In this document: piece by piece, positions 34,519 to 43,357 of the stretch | Position numbering within the stretch: position 1 is the stretch's first letter | Layout of the letters: each line of letters begins with the position of its first letter | IMG/VR virus record: IMGVR_UViG_3300013004_003355 | Span: 1 to 47,248 of that record | DNA from: a virus | Strand: one strand, 5' to 3' | DNA: 47,248 nucleotides | Notes under the pieces: model-generated | What the model saw: only the letters and a program-made list of their open reading frames with translations | Told to the model about the DNA's origin: nothing | Database searches by the model: none | Position numbers and translations under genes: made by a program

Positions 34519-35064
34519 ATGGCTTATATACCTAAAAATAAAATAAAATCTAACCAATATTCTAATGGAGAATATGCTTATTTAGATCCTTTTAGACCAA
34601 ATAATCAAGGATTTGAATATTATGGTAATTATTACACTTTATTTAATGGAAAAGCATTTACTGGAAAATTCCCAGGAGATGGAGATAATTTACCTCTTAT
34701 AAAAAGACCTATTGAAGGCCCAACAAATGATTACATACCACCTTCACTTACTACTTCTTCTACCCCACCACTTTATCCAACAGAAAAAGACTATGAGTAT
34801 GGAACTTTTATTAGATATTTTTCTAAAAAAAGAAATGAATATATTTTTGAAGAAATTACACAAGACCAGTACAATACATTAAATGCAAATAAAAATCCTA
34901 GATATTTTGTGTATAAACCATTTTATATTAAATGGATGTTAACTGGTGATATTCAAACTGTGACTAATTTTAATTATTATTCCATAACTAGTACTGAGGT
35001 AAAAGAAAATGTTTATGGATTAAATGAGTTTTTAAAAATGGACTATATCAAATACTATAGATAA
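34519..35064 (+). CDS. Virion-region protein, Tyr-rich
   Basis: A 181-residue protein, unusually rich in Tyr and Asn. MAYIPKNKIKSNQYSNGEYA and GYYTLFNGKAFTG-type sequence (GNYYTLFNGKAFTGKFPGDG) form a pattern seen in hypothetical structural proteins of related environmental phages. No domain recognised. Position between hub and first fibre, with a one-base overlap with the latter, suggests a baseplate-to-fibre connector. Confidence 0.55.
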   Translation: MAYIPKNKIKSNQYSNGEYAYLDPFRPNNQGFEYYGNYYTLFNGKAFTGKFPGDGDNLPLIKRPIEGPTNDYIPPSLTTSSTPPLYPTEKDYEYGTFIRYFSKKRNEYIFEEITQDQYNTLNANKNPRYFVYKPFYIKWMLTGDIQTVTNFNYYSITSTEVKENVYGLNEFLKMDYIKYYR

Positions 35065-36311
35065 TGGCAGAATTTTTTCCTATAGATGTTAATTTCCAAT
35101 CTTACTCAGGATCATTTTCTGGGTCATTTTTTGGTGATGGAAGTGGGATTACAGGTATAAGTGCTTCTTTCTTTTCAGGAAGTGTTACAAATGCTATAAG
35201 TGCTTCTTATGCAGCTAATGGTGGAGTAACTCAATTATTAGCTGGTGCTAATATATCCTTATCGCCAACTAATGGGGTTGGGCAAGTTACAATTAGTTCA
35301 ACAGCTGGTGGAGGAGGATTTAATACAGCAACAGGATCCTATGGATCTTTTTATGACACAACAACTCAAACTAATGTTGCTGGTACTGCTCGCTCAATGT
35401 CTCTTAATACAACAGATATTACAAATGGTGTATCTGTTTCTGGTTCTACAAATCCTTTTAACACATATATTAAAGTAGCAAATGCTGGTGTATATGATAT
35501 ACAATTTTCTGCTCAAGTAGATAAAACAGATAGTGGAACTGATGAGATATGGATATGGATTAGAAAAAATGGATCAAATTTAACATATACAGCAACATCA
35601 GTACAACTCCAAGGAAACGGAGCTCATTATGTCGCAGCGTGGAATTTCTTTGTAAATGCAGCTGCAGGTGATTACTTTCAACTAATGTGGTATTCACCAG
35701 ACGCAAATGTACGTTTACATGCTGAACCAGCATTTGGAGTAGTGCCAGGTATTCCTTCTTTAATAGTAACTGCAAACCGTGTAGACCAATTTTTATCAAA
35801 CACAGGTTCATTCAGTGGATCATTTACAGGCTCATTATTTGGTACTGCAAGTTGGGCTACTAGTGCCGCAACAGCTTCATCAGTGAATGGTGCTACTATT
35901 AATAATACCGCTTGGACTTCATACACCCCAGTTTGGACAGCAGCATCTGTAAATCCTGTAATTGGAAATGGAACAATAACAGGTCAATATAAAGTAATTG
36001 GTAAGACGTGTTTTGTAAGAGGTAATGTAGCAATGGGATCAACTACAACATTTGGCACTGGGGAATGGTATATATCAATGCCATTTACAGCGTCACACGC
36101 AGATGCTATATTAATGACAGCAAATTTACTAGATAATGGAACAGCATGGTACAATGCCACAGTAAATGGAGCACGCGCTGGATTTAATTATAAAACAGCT
36201 ATACAATACCAAGCTGTTGGAGGCACGGCTAATGACATAAACGCAACTCAACCATTTACTTGGGCTAATAGTGATAGATTCCTTTGGAATGGAAGTTTTG
36301 AAATAGCATAA
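35064..36311 (+). CDS. Tail fibre/adhesin with C1q-like domain
   Basis: A 415-residue fibre-type protein. The N-terminal shaft is made of SGSFSGSFFGDGSGITG-type repeats (about 11-75); the middle (about 105-240) has alternating strands such as TYIKVANAGVYDIQFSAQVD and VRLHAEPAFG, like C1q/TNF-type jelly rolls. A second shaft repeat SFTGSLFGTASWATSAATAS (about 253-272) leads to another beta domain. It probably forms trimers at the baseplate or as side fibre and binds host glycans. The same FTGSLFGTASWA unit recurs in the fibres at 37562 and 39865. Confidence 0.75.
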   Translation: MAEFFPIDVNFQSYSGSFSGSFFGDGSGITGISASFFSGSVTNAISASYAANGGVTQLLAGANISLSPTNGVGQVTISSTAGGGGFNTATGSYGSFYDTTTQTNVAGTARSMSLNTTDITNGVSVSGSTNPFNTYIKVANAGVYDIQFSAQVDKTDSGTDEIWIWIRKNGSNLTYTATSVQLQGNGAHYVAAWNFFVNAAAGDYFQLMWYSPDANVRLHAEPAFGVVPGIPSLIVTANRVDQFLSNTGSFSGSFTGSLFGTASWATSAATASSVNGATINNTAWTSYTPVWTAASVNPVIGNGTITGQYKVIGKTCFVRGNVAMGSTTTFGTGEWYISMPFTASHADAILMTANLLDNGTAWYNATVNGARAGFNYKTAIQYQAVGGTANDINATQPFTWANSDRFLWNGSFEIA

Positions 36312-36326
36312 AATAATAAACAATAA

Positions 36327-36334
36327 TATTTATA
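36327..36334 (+). promoter_or_regulatory. Late promoter motif TATTTATA
   Basis: AATATTTATAGCAAAA, 13 bases before the ATG at 36348. Confidence 0.65.
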
Positions 36335-36347
36335 GCAAAATACTACT

Positions 36348-36737
36348 ATGTCAGCAGGAAGATATTCATTTACAATAGAACAAGGAACTACATTCCAATT
36401 AGAACTAATATATAAGGATAGCAACCAAACCCCAGTTGATTTAACTGGGTATAGTGGGCGAATGCAATTACGCCCTACAGTAGATTCTAATACTATTTAT
36501 CTTACATTATCTAGCTCTTTAAATGCTGATGGTACTGGCCTAAATTTTAGCGGTAGCAGTGGAACTAATCCACCATCATCTGGCTCTATCGGAATATATA
36601 TAGCTTCATGTACCTCGTCATTACTCAACTTTACTAACGCTTATTACGACTTAGAAATATATTCTGGTAGTAACTGCCCATATACTGTAAGATTAATTGA
36701 AGGACAAGTTCAACTTTCTAAAGAAGTAACTAGATGA
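36348..36737 (+). CDS. Small beta-rich baseplate/fibre protein
   Basis: A 129-residue protein. SFTIEQGTTFQLELIYKDSN and PVDLTGYSGRMQLRPTVDSN followed by YDLEIYSG and VRLIEGQVQLSKEVTR form the Ig-like beta pattern typical of small fibre-associated phage proteins (upper-baseplate type). It overlaps the collagen-like gene by ATGA and probably anchors the short fibre to the virion. Confidence 0.65.
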   Translation: MSAGRYSFTIEQGTTFQLELIYKDSNQTPVDLTGYSGRMQLRPTVDSNTIYLTLSSSLNADGTGLNFSGSSGTNPPSSGSIGIYIASCTSSLLNFTNAYYDLEIYSGSNCPYTVRLIEGQVQLSKEVTR

Positions 36738-36949
36738 GAGTTATAGAAGTAGTAACTCAAGGTCCTATAGGTCCTCAAGGTCCTGCTGGTCCTGTAGCTA
36801 CAGGATCATTATCCTTATCTAATGTCTTAACTTTAATCCCACAACATCCTTTACCAGCAGGAGTAGCCACAGGATCATTTGCCGTATCATCAAGTATACC
36901 TTCAAAACCTTATTTCTTTGATGGAACAAGTTGGAATGCTCTTTATTGA
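36734..36949 (+). CDS. Short collagen-like protein
   Basis: A 71-residue protein: a short leader MRVIEVVTQ, then GPIGPQGPAGP (collagen Gly-X-Y triplets), then about 45 residues that end SKPYFFDGTSWNALY, resembling the small trimeric heads found at the end of collagen-like phage proteins. Start overlaps the preceding stop (ATGA). Likely a trimeric short fibre. Confidence 0.6.
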   Translation: MRVIEVVTQGPIGPQGPAGPVATGSLSLSNVLTLIPQHPLPAGVATGSFAVSSSIPSKPYFFDGTSWNALY

Positions 36950-36957
36950 TATTTATA
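36950..36957 (+). promoter_or_regulatory. Late promoter motif TATTTATA
   Basis: The motif begins at the stop of the collagen-like gene, 26 bases before ATG 36984. Confidence 0.65.
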
Positions 36958-36983
36958 ATAAATCTAACACGTGGTAAAGTTTC

Positions 36984-37514
36984 ATGAGTAACACAGTAAA
37001 AGATAATTCTTCATTTAATTATATAACAGTTATTCCTGAATCTGGGAATAACATTACTGTCACTCAACCTCTTGTTAATGTAATTGAAATAGCTACAGTA
37101 GGACCACAAGGACCAGCAGGACCTCCTGGAACAGGAAGTAGTGGTCCGTTTGTAGATTTTGGTTCATATTGGGGAGCAACTGATAATTTACAAGTCACAG
37201 GTTCATTTAATACAACTGGGTCTGTTTTATTTGTAAGTACTAATTCTAGTATAGTATCTAATCCTGCTTTTGCAAGTAATGATTTCTTTTTAGTAAGAAA
37301 CTTAATTACTACTTTTGTAATAAATGATGGAATACAAATCACATCATCAGCAAATAATCCTATACAAGTATTAGGTACTAATAATAATAATTTATTACAA
37401 GTATCACAAAGTGGATTAATAATATTTTCTACATCATCAACAACTCCTTCAGGTGTTGCACCTAATGGAGGTATTTTATTTACTTCAACAAACTTTTTTG
37501 TAGGAATAGATTAA
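36984..37514 (+). CDS. Collagen-like fibre protein
   Basis: A 176-residue protein. A leader ending in VNVIEIATVGPQGPAGPPG resembles MRVIEVVTQGPIGPQGPAGP of the previous gene, so the two share a VIE.(A/V)T.GP(Q/I)GP(A/Q)GP module and are probably paralogous. The C-terminal 120 residues are beta-prone and Asn/Ser-rich (TSTNFFVGID at the end), as in trimeric adhesin tips. Confidence 0.6.
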   Translation: MSNTVKDNSSFNYITVIPESGNNITVTQPLVNVIEIATVGPQGPAGPPGTGSSGPFVDFGSYWGATDNLQVTGSFNTTGSVLFVSTNSSIVSNPAFASNDFFLVRNLITTFVINDGIQITSSANNPIQVLGTNNNNLLQVSQSGLIIFSTSSTTPSGVAPNGGILFTSTNFFVGID

Positions 37515-37532
37515 TCTAGTATCTTTTATATA

Positions 37533-37540
37533 TATTTATA
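37533..37540 (+). promoter_or_regulatory. Late promoter motif TATTTATA
   Basis: TATATATTTATAACAAAAC, 21 bases before the ATG at 37562. Confidence 0.65.
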
Positions 37541-37561
37541 ACAAAACAAAAAACATAAAAA

Positions 37562-39289
37562 ATGGCAACTTGGAAGAAAGTCATAGTCTCCGGATCAAAC
37601 GCGGAGCTTAATCAAATAACAGCTAGTGGTGGAGTTAATGCTACATTACCTAGTGCACAGCAAGCTAATTTTGTATCATACAACCCATCAACAGGTCAAT
37701 TAGGATATTTTGGTACTGGCTCTCTTACAGCTGCAACCGCATCTTATGTTACTGCTTCTGGTGTTGCTGGTCCATTTGGAGCAAATAGTATTTTAACTGC
37801 TTCATATGCTACAACAGCATCATTTGTAACACAAGCAGTAAGTGCTTCGTTTGCAACATTAGCCCAAACTGCTAATACTGCATCTTATGTATTACAAGCA
37901 GTAAGTGCTTCATTTGCTACAAATGCTTCTCAATTAAATGGTCAAGCAGCTTCTTTTTATCAAAACGCATCTAATATCAATGCAGGTACTTTAGGAAATT
38001 CTTTCCTACCAGCTGCAATTAGTGTTACATCAGTTTCAGCTTCATTTACCGGTTCATTAACAGGTGCTTTAACTGGGACTGCTTCTTTTGCAACAAGTGC
38101 TTCTCAAGCCACAACAGCAACAAATGCTGTAAATACAGCTGTAACTGATACAACTACAGGAACAGGCCCTTATTATGTAACATTTGTTGATGGTACTACA
38201 GGAAATAGAGCACAATTAGTTGACTCAGCAGGATTAACATTTAATGCTACAACAAACACATTATCTACAACTGCCTCTCAAGCTATAACAGCTTCTTACG
38301 CCTCAGCAGGAGTAGTATCAGCTAATTTAACTCAAGGTACAGGTGTAACTGCTTTCACTTATAATGGTGGAACAGCTCAAACTGTAGCTGTAAGTGGAGC
38401 ATCAGCATTAAGTACTAATGCTATCACTAAATGGACTGGAGCTGCATTTGCTAACTCAAGTTTAACAGATAATGGTACAACAATTACAGGTGCTACCTCT
38501 ATTCAATTAACAGGAGCTTCTTCAGCATTAACAGGTTCATTTACTGGATCTCATTTTGGTCCATTAACTGGAACAGCTTCATTTGCCACATCAGCTTCTT
38601 CAGCTATATCAGCTTCTTATGTATTACAGGCTGTTAGTGCCTCATTCGCTACTTTAGCCCAAACTGCTAACACAGCTTCATTTGTTGTAACAGCTCAAAC
38701 TGCAAGTTATGTGTTACAAGCAGTAAGTGCTTCATTCGCAACATTAGCACAAACTGCTAACTCAGCGTCTAATATTACAAATGCTATTACTAATGCCGCT
38801 GATAATAGATTATTAACAGCAAACGTTGGTGGTACTATTAATGGTGAATCTAACTTAACATTTGATGGTACTACATTATCTGTAACTGGTAATGCTACAT
38901 TAACAGGTAACTTAACAGTAGCGGGAACAGCATCGTTTACAAACACTGATAACTTAAACATTAGAGATAAATTTATCTTAATTAATAGTGGATCAGCAAC
39001 ATTATCAGACTCAGGTTGGATAACACAATACAACGCGGCAGGATCTGGATCAGCATTTTACTTAGATGCAGGTACAGGTACTGATCATGGCCCATATGGT
39101 CGTTTCGCTGTAGCATTTGATACATTAGGAACCACAACTGCACCAACAGTTAGTGAGTATGTAGTAACAGCAAAAATCAACCAAGCTTCAAACCCATCAA
39201 ATGCTGTTCCTCCAACATGGGGTACAGGATCAAATGGATCTGGTAATATGTGGATTACAAATGCTGGGGATATTTTCATTTACGGATAA
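37562..39289 (+). CDS. Tail fibre with ASYVLQAVSASFATLAQTAN repeats
   Basis: A 575-residue fibre. It begins MATWKKVIVSGSNAELNQITAS, the same anchor as the fibre at 39865 (WKKVVVSGSNAILNSVTAS). A Ser/Ala/Thr-rich shaft follows with SASFATLAQTANTASYV repeats (about 85-130 and 345-400) and FTGSLTGALTGTASFATSA units. The C-terminal part (about 450-575, TNTDNLNIRDKFILINSGSA and MWITNAGDIFIYG) is a conserved beta tip. Probably a trimeric receptor-binding fibre or whisker. The start follows a late promoter. Confidence 0.75.
   Translation: MATWKKVIVSGSNAELNQITASGGVNATLPSAQQANFVSYNPSTGQLGYFGTGSLTAATASYVTASGVAGPFGANSILTASYATTASFVTQAVSASFATLAQTANTASYVLQAVSASFATNASQLNGQAASFYQNASNINAGTLGNSFLPAAISVTSVSASFTGSLTGALTGTASFATSASQATTATNAVNTAVTDTTTGTGPYYVTFVDGTTGNRAQLVDSAGLTFNATTNTLSTTASQAITASYASAGVVSANLTQGTGVTAFTYNGGTAQTVAVSGASALSTNAITKWTGAAFANSSLTDNGTTITGATSIQLTGASSALTGSFTGSHFGPLTGTASFATSASSAISASYVLQAVSASFATLAQTANTASFVVTAQTASYVLQAVSASFATLAQTANSASNITNAITNAADNRLLTANVGGTINGESNLTFDGTTLSVTGNATLTGNLTVAGTASFTNTDNLNIRDKFILINSGSATLSDSGWITQYNAAGSGSAFYLDAGTGTDHGPYGRFAVAFDTLGTTTAPTVSEYVVTAKINQASNPSNAVPPTWGTGSNGSGNMWITNAGDIFIYG
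37830..38770 (+). repeat. Direct repeats in fibre shaft
   Basis: A unit of about 45-60 bases that encodes LQAVSASFATLAQTAN is present near 37835-37870, 37892-37920 (partial), 38628-38680 and 38717-38765. The bases differ mainly at third positions, so the copies are of mixed age. Such tracts favour recombination within and between fibre genes. Confidence 0.6.
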
Positions 39290-39307
39290 TAAAAAACTAG
39301 AAAAGTT

Positions 39308-39505
39308 ATGTCAATGCTCGACGATCTCAGAAATAAGTTTCAACCAACAGAAAAACAGGTTGATACTAACCAACTAAGCCAACAAGAATTAGAATACTTG
39401 CTTACCCTCTTAAAAAATGTAAATTTAAGAGGGGAGCATGTTGAAATGTTCTACGAATTAGTTTTGAAACTACAAAAACAATATTTAGATTATCCATCTA
39501 AATAA
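39308..39505 (+). CDS. Small helical protein A of a paralogous pair
   Basis: A 65-residue protein, DTNQLSQQELEYLLTLLKNV then LRGEHVEMFYELVLKLQKQY. It aligns by eye with the next protein (FSFNELQFLRQSLDLVTIKG, FLASLQIKIETEL): EL.(Y/F)L...L..V...G......(F/L)..L..K. Function unknown; it lies between two fibre genes and may be a fibre-assembly chaperone or a small virion component. ATG is preceded by GAAAAGTT. Confidence 0.55.
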   Translation: MSMLDDLRNKFQPTEKQVDTNQLSQQELEYLLTLLKNVNLRGEHVEMFYELVLKLQKQYLDYPSK

Positions 39506-39523
39506 TAATAAAAATAAAAAGTT

Positions 39524-39772
39524 ATGGATTTATTCGCGGTAGATTTTAGTTTTAACGAACTACAATTCCTTAGACAATCATTAGATTTAGTAACAATTAA
39601 AGGTACAGATGCTAAATTCTTAGCTAGTCTTCAAATTAAAATTGAGACTGAACTAGCAGAGATCCAGCGGATGTTAACTCAACAAGATGTTGAGAAACAA
39701 GCTGCACTTCAGGAGATTATTGAAAGAGAAGAGAAGAAAGCTAAAAAACAGTCATCCAATATTCCTTCGTAA
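39524..39772 (+). CDS. Small helical protein B of a paralogous pair
   Basis: An 82-residue protein whose N-terminal 50 residues resemble the protein at 39308-39505, followed by a charged coiled-coil tail (QEIIEREEKKAKKQ). Function unknown. It begins 18 bases after its paralogue, and a late promoter starts at its stop codon. Confidence 0.55.
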   Translation: MDLFAVDFSFNELQFLRQSLDLVTIKGTDAKFLASLQIKIETELAEIQRMLTQQDVEKQAALQEIIEREEKKAKKQSSNIPS

Positions 39773-39780
39773 TATTTATA
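39773..39780 (+). promoter_or_regulatory. Late promoter motif TATTTATA with long leader
   Basis: AATATTTATAATAAAC, but the next credible ATG is at 39865, 84 bases downstream, much longer than the 13-30 bases at other sites. The leader contains a two-codon ATG GCA TAA (39821) and the inverted repeat ATACAT/ATGTAT around 39817-39835. Confidence 0.6.
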
Positions 39781-39864
39781 ATAAACATCTGTTGTTGGCC
39801 GTAAGGAAGTAGGCATATACATGGCATAAATGTATGTATCTAACCACAACATTATAATATTACT

Positions 39865-42800
39865 ATGCCAAACTGGAAAAAAGTCGTTGTATCTGGCTCA
39901 AACGCCATATTAAATTCTGTCACAGCCTCATTTACAGGTTCATTAACTGGTGCTTTAATAGGTACAGCATCTTGGGCAACTAACGCTACAAACGCTGTAG
40001 TAACTGTAACAACAGCAAACTCTGACATGTATCTTGGTTTGGCTTCTACGACAGGAGTTACGGGTATATTAGCAGATACTTCAGGTATTACCTACAATCC
40101 TAGCACTAATACGTTAGGAGGAGCATATACTTCAACCGGTACTCATAAAGGAACTTTTCAAGTAAATTCAATCAATACGGCAGGAACCTACTATCCAGTA
40201 TTTGCTGGTGGCGCAGGCGATACTATACTATATGCAGATGGCGATGCTACTTTTAATTACAATCCAGGTGGAAATTTATTGAGTGTAGGGGCTGTTAGCG
40301 CCACTTCACTCACGGGATCGCATCTAGGAAACACAGTTGGGACAGCATCATGGGCTACTAATTCTTCTACTGCTTCTTTTGTTAACACACTAAACCAAAA
40401 TGTATTAATTACAGGTAGTGTTACTATAGGATCAAGTAGTTTAGGACCAAGTGAAAATACATTAACTCTAGGAGCACGTGATAGTGTAAATGAAGGAGGT
40501 CAAATAGGATTTAATGCTCCTGGTGGGACTTACACATCCGCTTCATTTATCGATCTTTATCAAAACAGAATTAGAATACTCAAAGGTACAAACGCTAGTA
40601 GTACTGGTGAAGTTATTACTTGGAATCTTGGTACCCTTCAAATGGTGTTACCTGCATATACTAATGCATCATCATTCCCAGGAACAGCCACAGCAAACTT
40701 AGCAGTTGACTCAAGTGGTAATGTAATAACAGTATCTACAGCAGGTGGAGCAGCATTCCCATTTACCGGCTCCGCTCTAATAACAGGTAGTTTAGGAGTT
40801 ACAGGCTCAACTTCAATACAAGGAACACTTAATCAAGGATCAGCTTCAATTGCATCAGGATTATTCTCTCATGTACAAGGACTATTAACTACAGCATCAG
40901 GAATCTATTCACATGCTGAAGGAGATAGTACACACACATCTGGATCGTATTCACATGCAGAAGGATCTCTTAGTCGAGCATTTGGAAACTATTCACACGC
41001 AGAAGGTAGTAATTCATTAGCTGAAGGTAATTATTCACACGCAGAAGGTACTAGTTTAGCAATTGGAGATGTTTCACACGCAGAAGGAGTAGGAATAGCA
41101 GTTGGAGACTATTCACACGCTGAAGGAACAGGAACAACATCTGGATCGTATTCACACGCTGAAGGTAATGGTACAATAACATCTGGATCCTACTCTCACG
41201 CAGAAGGTAGTACTACTAATGCAATTGGAAATAGTTCACACGCGGAAGGTTCAAGTACCAAAACAGGAATTACAACTGCATACGCATCAACTGTATCTTC
41301 TGGAGTTGTAACTTTAAACTCTACATATGGTGATGTAAGCCTAGAGTTTGCAACTGATAATAACTTATTATTATACGATACTCCATTTGATGCTATTTAT
41401 GGAACATCCACTTTTATTATAAGTCAATCTTATTTTTCATCTCCAAACACAATTGTAGAATTAGTTGATACAAGTGTAACTACTACAACAGCATATGTAG
41501 GTAGTTTAAATTATGGAGTAAGCGGCTGGATCGGCGATTCAACTATACCTGGAGATTATTCACACGCAGAAGGAAATACTAGCGCAGCAGTTGGAGGATC
41601 TTCACATGCAGAAGGTCGAGAAACAATAGCAGTAGGAGCATCTTCACATGCTGAAGGACGTGGTACTAATGCAATTGGAGGTGGTTCACACGCAGAAGGT
41701 TATCTTACAATAGCAGTTGGAGGATTTTCACACGCAGAAGGTGTTGAAACTCAAGCAATTGGAGATGTTTCACACGCAGAAGGAGAAGGTACAATAGCAT
41801 CTGGATTTGCTTCACACGCTGAAGGTGCAGAAACTAAAGCAATTGGACCATATTCACATGCAGAAGGTCGAAGGACATCAGCATCTGGAGACTGGTCACA
41901 CGCTGAAGGTGCTAATACTAAAGCCCTTGGAACCTGGTCACACGCAGAAGGATTAGGTACAGTAGCATCAGGCTCATATCAACACGTCCAAGGACAATAT
42001 AACATATCTTCATCAGCAGAAAGTGCATTTATTATAGGAAATGGAATTAATGATGCTAACCGATCAAACTTAGTCTTTGCCTCTGGTTCACAATTTCAAA
42101 TTACTGGTTCTGCTTTAATAACAGGTAGTTTAGGGGTAACTGGATCATTTAACCAAGGTTCAGCCTCATTAGCATCAGGTTTATTCTCTCATGTACAAGG
42201 ATTAGCCAACACAGCATCAGGAATTTATTCTCATGCAGAAGGAAATAGTACACACGCATCTGGATCATATTCACACGCTGAAGGATTAGGTACAATAGCA
42301 TCTGGATCATGGTCACACGCTGAAGGTCGAAGTGCAATATCAATTGGAGCATTTTCACACGCAGAAGGTCGAGATACAGTAGCATCTGGATCCAATTCGC
42401 ATGCAGAAGGTAATAATACACAAGCAATTGGAGACAATTCACATGCAGAAGGTGCCGCTACTCAAGCAATTGGACAAGGATCTCATGCTGAAGGATTTAA
42501 TACAGTAGCATCAGGCTCATATCAACACGTCCAAGGTCAATATAACCTATTCTCATCAGCAGAAAGTGCATTTATTATAGGAAATGGAACTAGTGGCGCT
42601 GCTAGATCAAATCTAGTCTTTGCCTCTGGTTCACAATTCCAAATTACAGGCTCATTAAGAGTAAGTGGTAGTATTACTGGTTCATTATTTGGAACAGCAT
42701 CATGGGCACAAAGCGCTTCAAATGCTATTATAGCAATAGATGCAACATCAGCAGAAGCAGCTAAAACTGTACGAACAATATCAAGTAGTGTAAATGCTGT

Positions 42801-43356
42801 TTTTTATCCTACATTTGTAGATTCTAATAACACACCAGCATCAAATGAAGCTTTATACACCTCAGATAGAATAACTTTTAATCCTGGAGGGCAAGTTTTA
42901 AATGTCCGAGGACTTTCTGCACAAAATATCCAAGTCACAAGTTCATTAACTGTTAGCGGTTCATTAATATTTACACCACCAACATCTCCTGCATTTAATG
43001 GTGAAATAGTAAGATTTGGAGCAGGTACACTAACAACAGGACAACTATACTTTCTTAGTTCATCTGGTACATGGTCACTTGCAAATGCTAATTCAACAGG
43101 TAGTAGTACAGGTATGTTAGGTATAGCAGTTGGCTCATCACCAACAACACAAGGATTATTAGTTAGAGGATATGCGGCTAGTTCTTCATATACAACAGCA
43201 ACTGGATCAATTTTGTATGTTGCTACTTCATCTGGTTTAATAACAGCAACACCACCTTCTTCATCAAACCATGTAGTTAGAGTTATTGGGTATAAAACAA
43301 CTTTATCAGACACAATTTATTTCACACCAGACCCAACTTGGGTAACATTAGCATAA
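39865..43356 (+). CDS. Large fibre/adhesin with SHAEG beta-roll repeats
   Basis: A 1163-residue protein. The N-terminal anchor PNWKKVVVSGSNAILNSVTA is shared with the fibre at 37562. From about residue 330 to 895 it has 26 copies, counted by eye, of SHAEG, spaced 13-16 residues, with Gly and Thr/Ala at fixed positions, as in the YadA/Hia-type left-handed beta roll of trimeric adhesins. The roll is in two modules, each opening with FSHVQG and closing with YQHVQGQYN then SSAESAFIIGNG. The first module is interrupted by a domain of about 90 residues (about 468-565). The C-terminal part (about 1035-1163) is a beta tip (GEIVRFGAGTLTTGQLYFLS). It is a probable trimeric receptor-binding fibre; no late TATTTATA lies between it and the next gene. 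Confidence 0.82.
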   Translation: MPNWKKVVVSGSNAILNSVTASFTGSLTGALIGTASWATNATNAVVTVTTANSDMYLGLASTTGVTGILADTSGITYNPSTNTLGGAYTSTGTHKGTFQVNSINTAGTYYPVFAGGAGDTILYADGDATFNYNPGGNLLSVGAVSATSLTGSHLGNTVGTASWATNSSTASFVNTLNQNVLITGSVTIGSSSLGPSENTLTLGARDSVNEGGQIGFNAPGGTYTSASFIDLYQNRIRILKGTNASSTGEVITWNLGTLQMVLPAYTNASSFPGTATANLAVDSSGNVITVSTAGGAAFPFTGSALITGSLGVTGSTSIQGTLNQGSASIASGLFSHVQGLLTTASGIYSHAEGDSTHTSGSYSHAEGSLSRAFGNYSHAEGSNSLAEGNYSHAEGTSLAIGDVSHAEGVGIAVGDYSHAEGTGTTSGSYSHAEGNGTITSGSYSHAEGSTTNAIGNSSHAEGSSTKTGITTAYASTVSSGVVTLNSTYGDVSLEFATDNNLLLYDTPFDAIYGTSTFIISQSYFSSPNTIVELVDTSVTTTTAYVGSLNYGVSGWIGDSTIPGDYSHAEGNTSAAVGGSSHAEGRETIAVGASSHAEGRGTNAIGGGSHAEGYLTIAVGGFSHAEGVETQAIGDVSHAEGEGTIASGFASHAEGAETKAIGPYSHAEGRRTSASGDWSHAEGANTKALGTWSHAEGLGTVASGSYQHVQGQYNISSSAESAFIIGNGINDANRSNLVFASGSQFQITGSALITGSLGVTGSFNQGSASLASGLFSHVQGLANTASGIYSHAEGNSTHASGSYSHAEGLGTIASGSWSHAEGRSAISIGAFSHAEGRDTVASGSNSHAEGNNTQAIGDNSHAEGAATQAIGQGSHAEGFNTVASGSYQHVQGQYNLFSSAESAFIIGNGTSGAARSNLVFASGSQFQITGSLRVSGSITGSLFGTASWAQSASNAIIAIDATSAEAAKTVRTISSSVNAVFYPTFVDSNNTPASNEALYTSDRITFNPGGQVLNVRGLSAQNIQVTSSLTVSGSLIFTPPTSPAFNGEIVRFGAGTLTTGQLYFLSSSGTWSLANANSTGSSTGMLGIAVGSSPTTQGLLVRGYAASSSYTTATGSILYVATSSGLITATPPSSSNHVVRVIGYKTTLSDTIYFTPDPTWVTLA
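40861..42545 (+). repeat. SHAEG-encoding repeat array, duplicated module
   Basis: Repeats of about 42-48 bases, core TTCACACGCAGAAGG or close variants, in three blocks: about 40861-41266, 41556-41990 and 42180-42545. The flanks of the first and last block are also duplicated: about 40790-40925 resembles 42115-42245 (AATAACAGGTAGTTTAGG to the ACACACATCTGGATC/ACACGCATCTGGATC end), and ATCAACACGTCCAAGG recurs at about 41980 and 42522. The array arose by internal duplication and keeps its reading frame throughout. Confidence 0.8.
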
Positions 43357-43357
43357 T

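Noticed and set aside
42149-42442. Long open frames on the minus strand across the fibre repeats
   Set aside because: They mirror the periodic SHAEG coding repeats, have no promoter or start context, and give low-complexity translations.
40861-42545. CRISPR-like periodic repeats
   Set aside because: The repeats are in-frame coding units of 42-48 bases with variable cores and no unique spacers; they encode a beta roll.
42804-43313. 169-residue minus-strand open frame opposite the fibre tip
   Set aside because: It is a shadow of the Ser/Thr/Ala-rich coding strand with no independent evidence.
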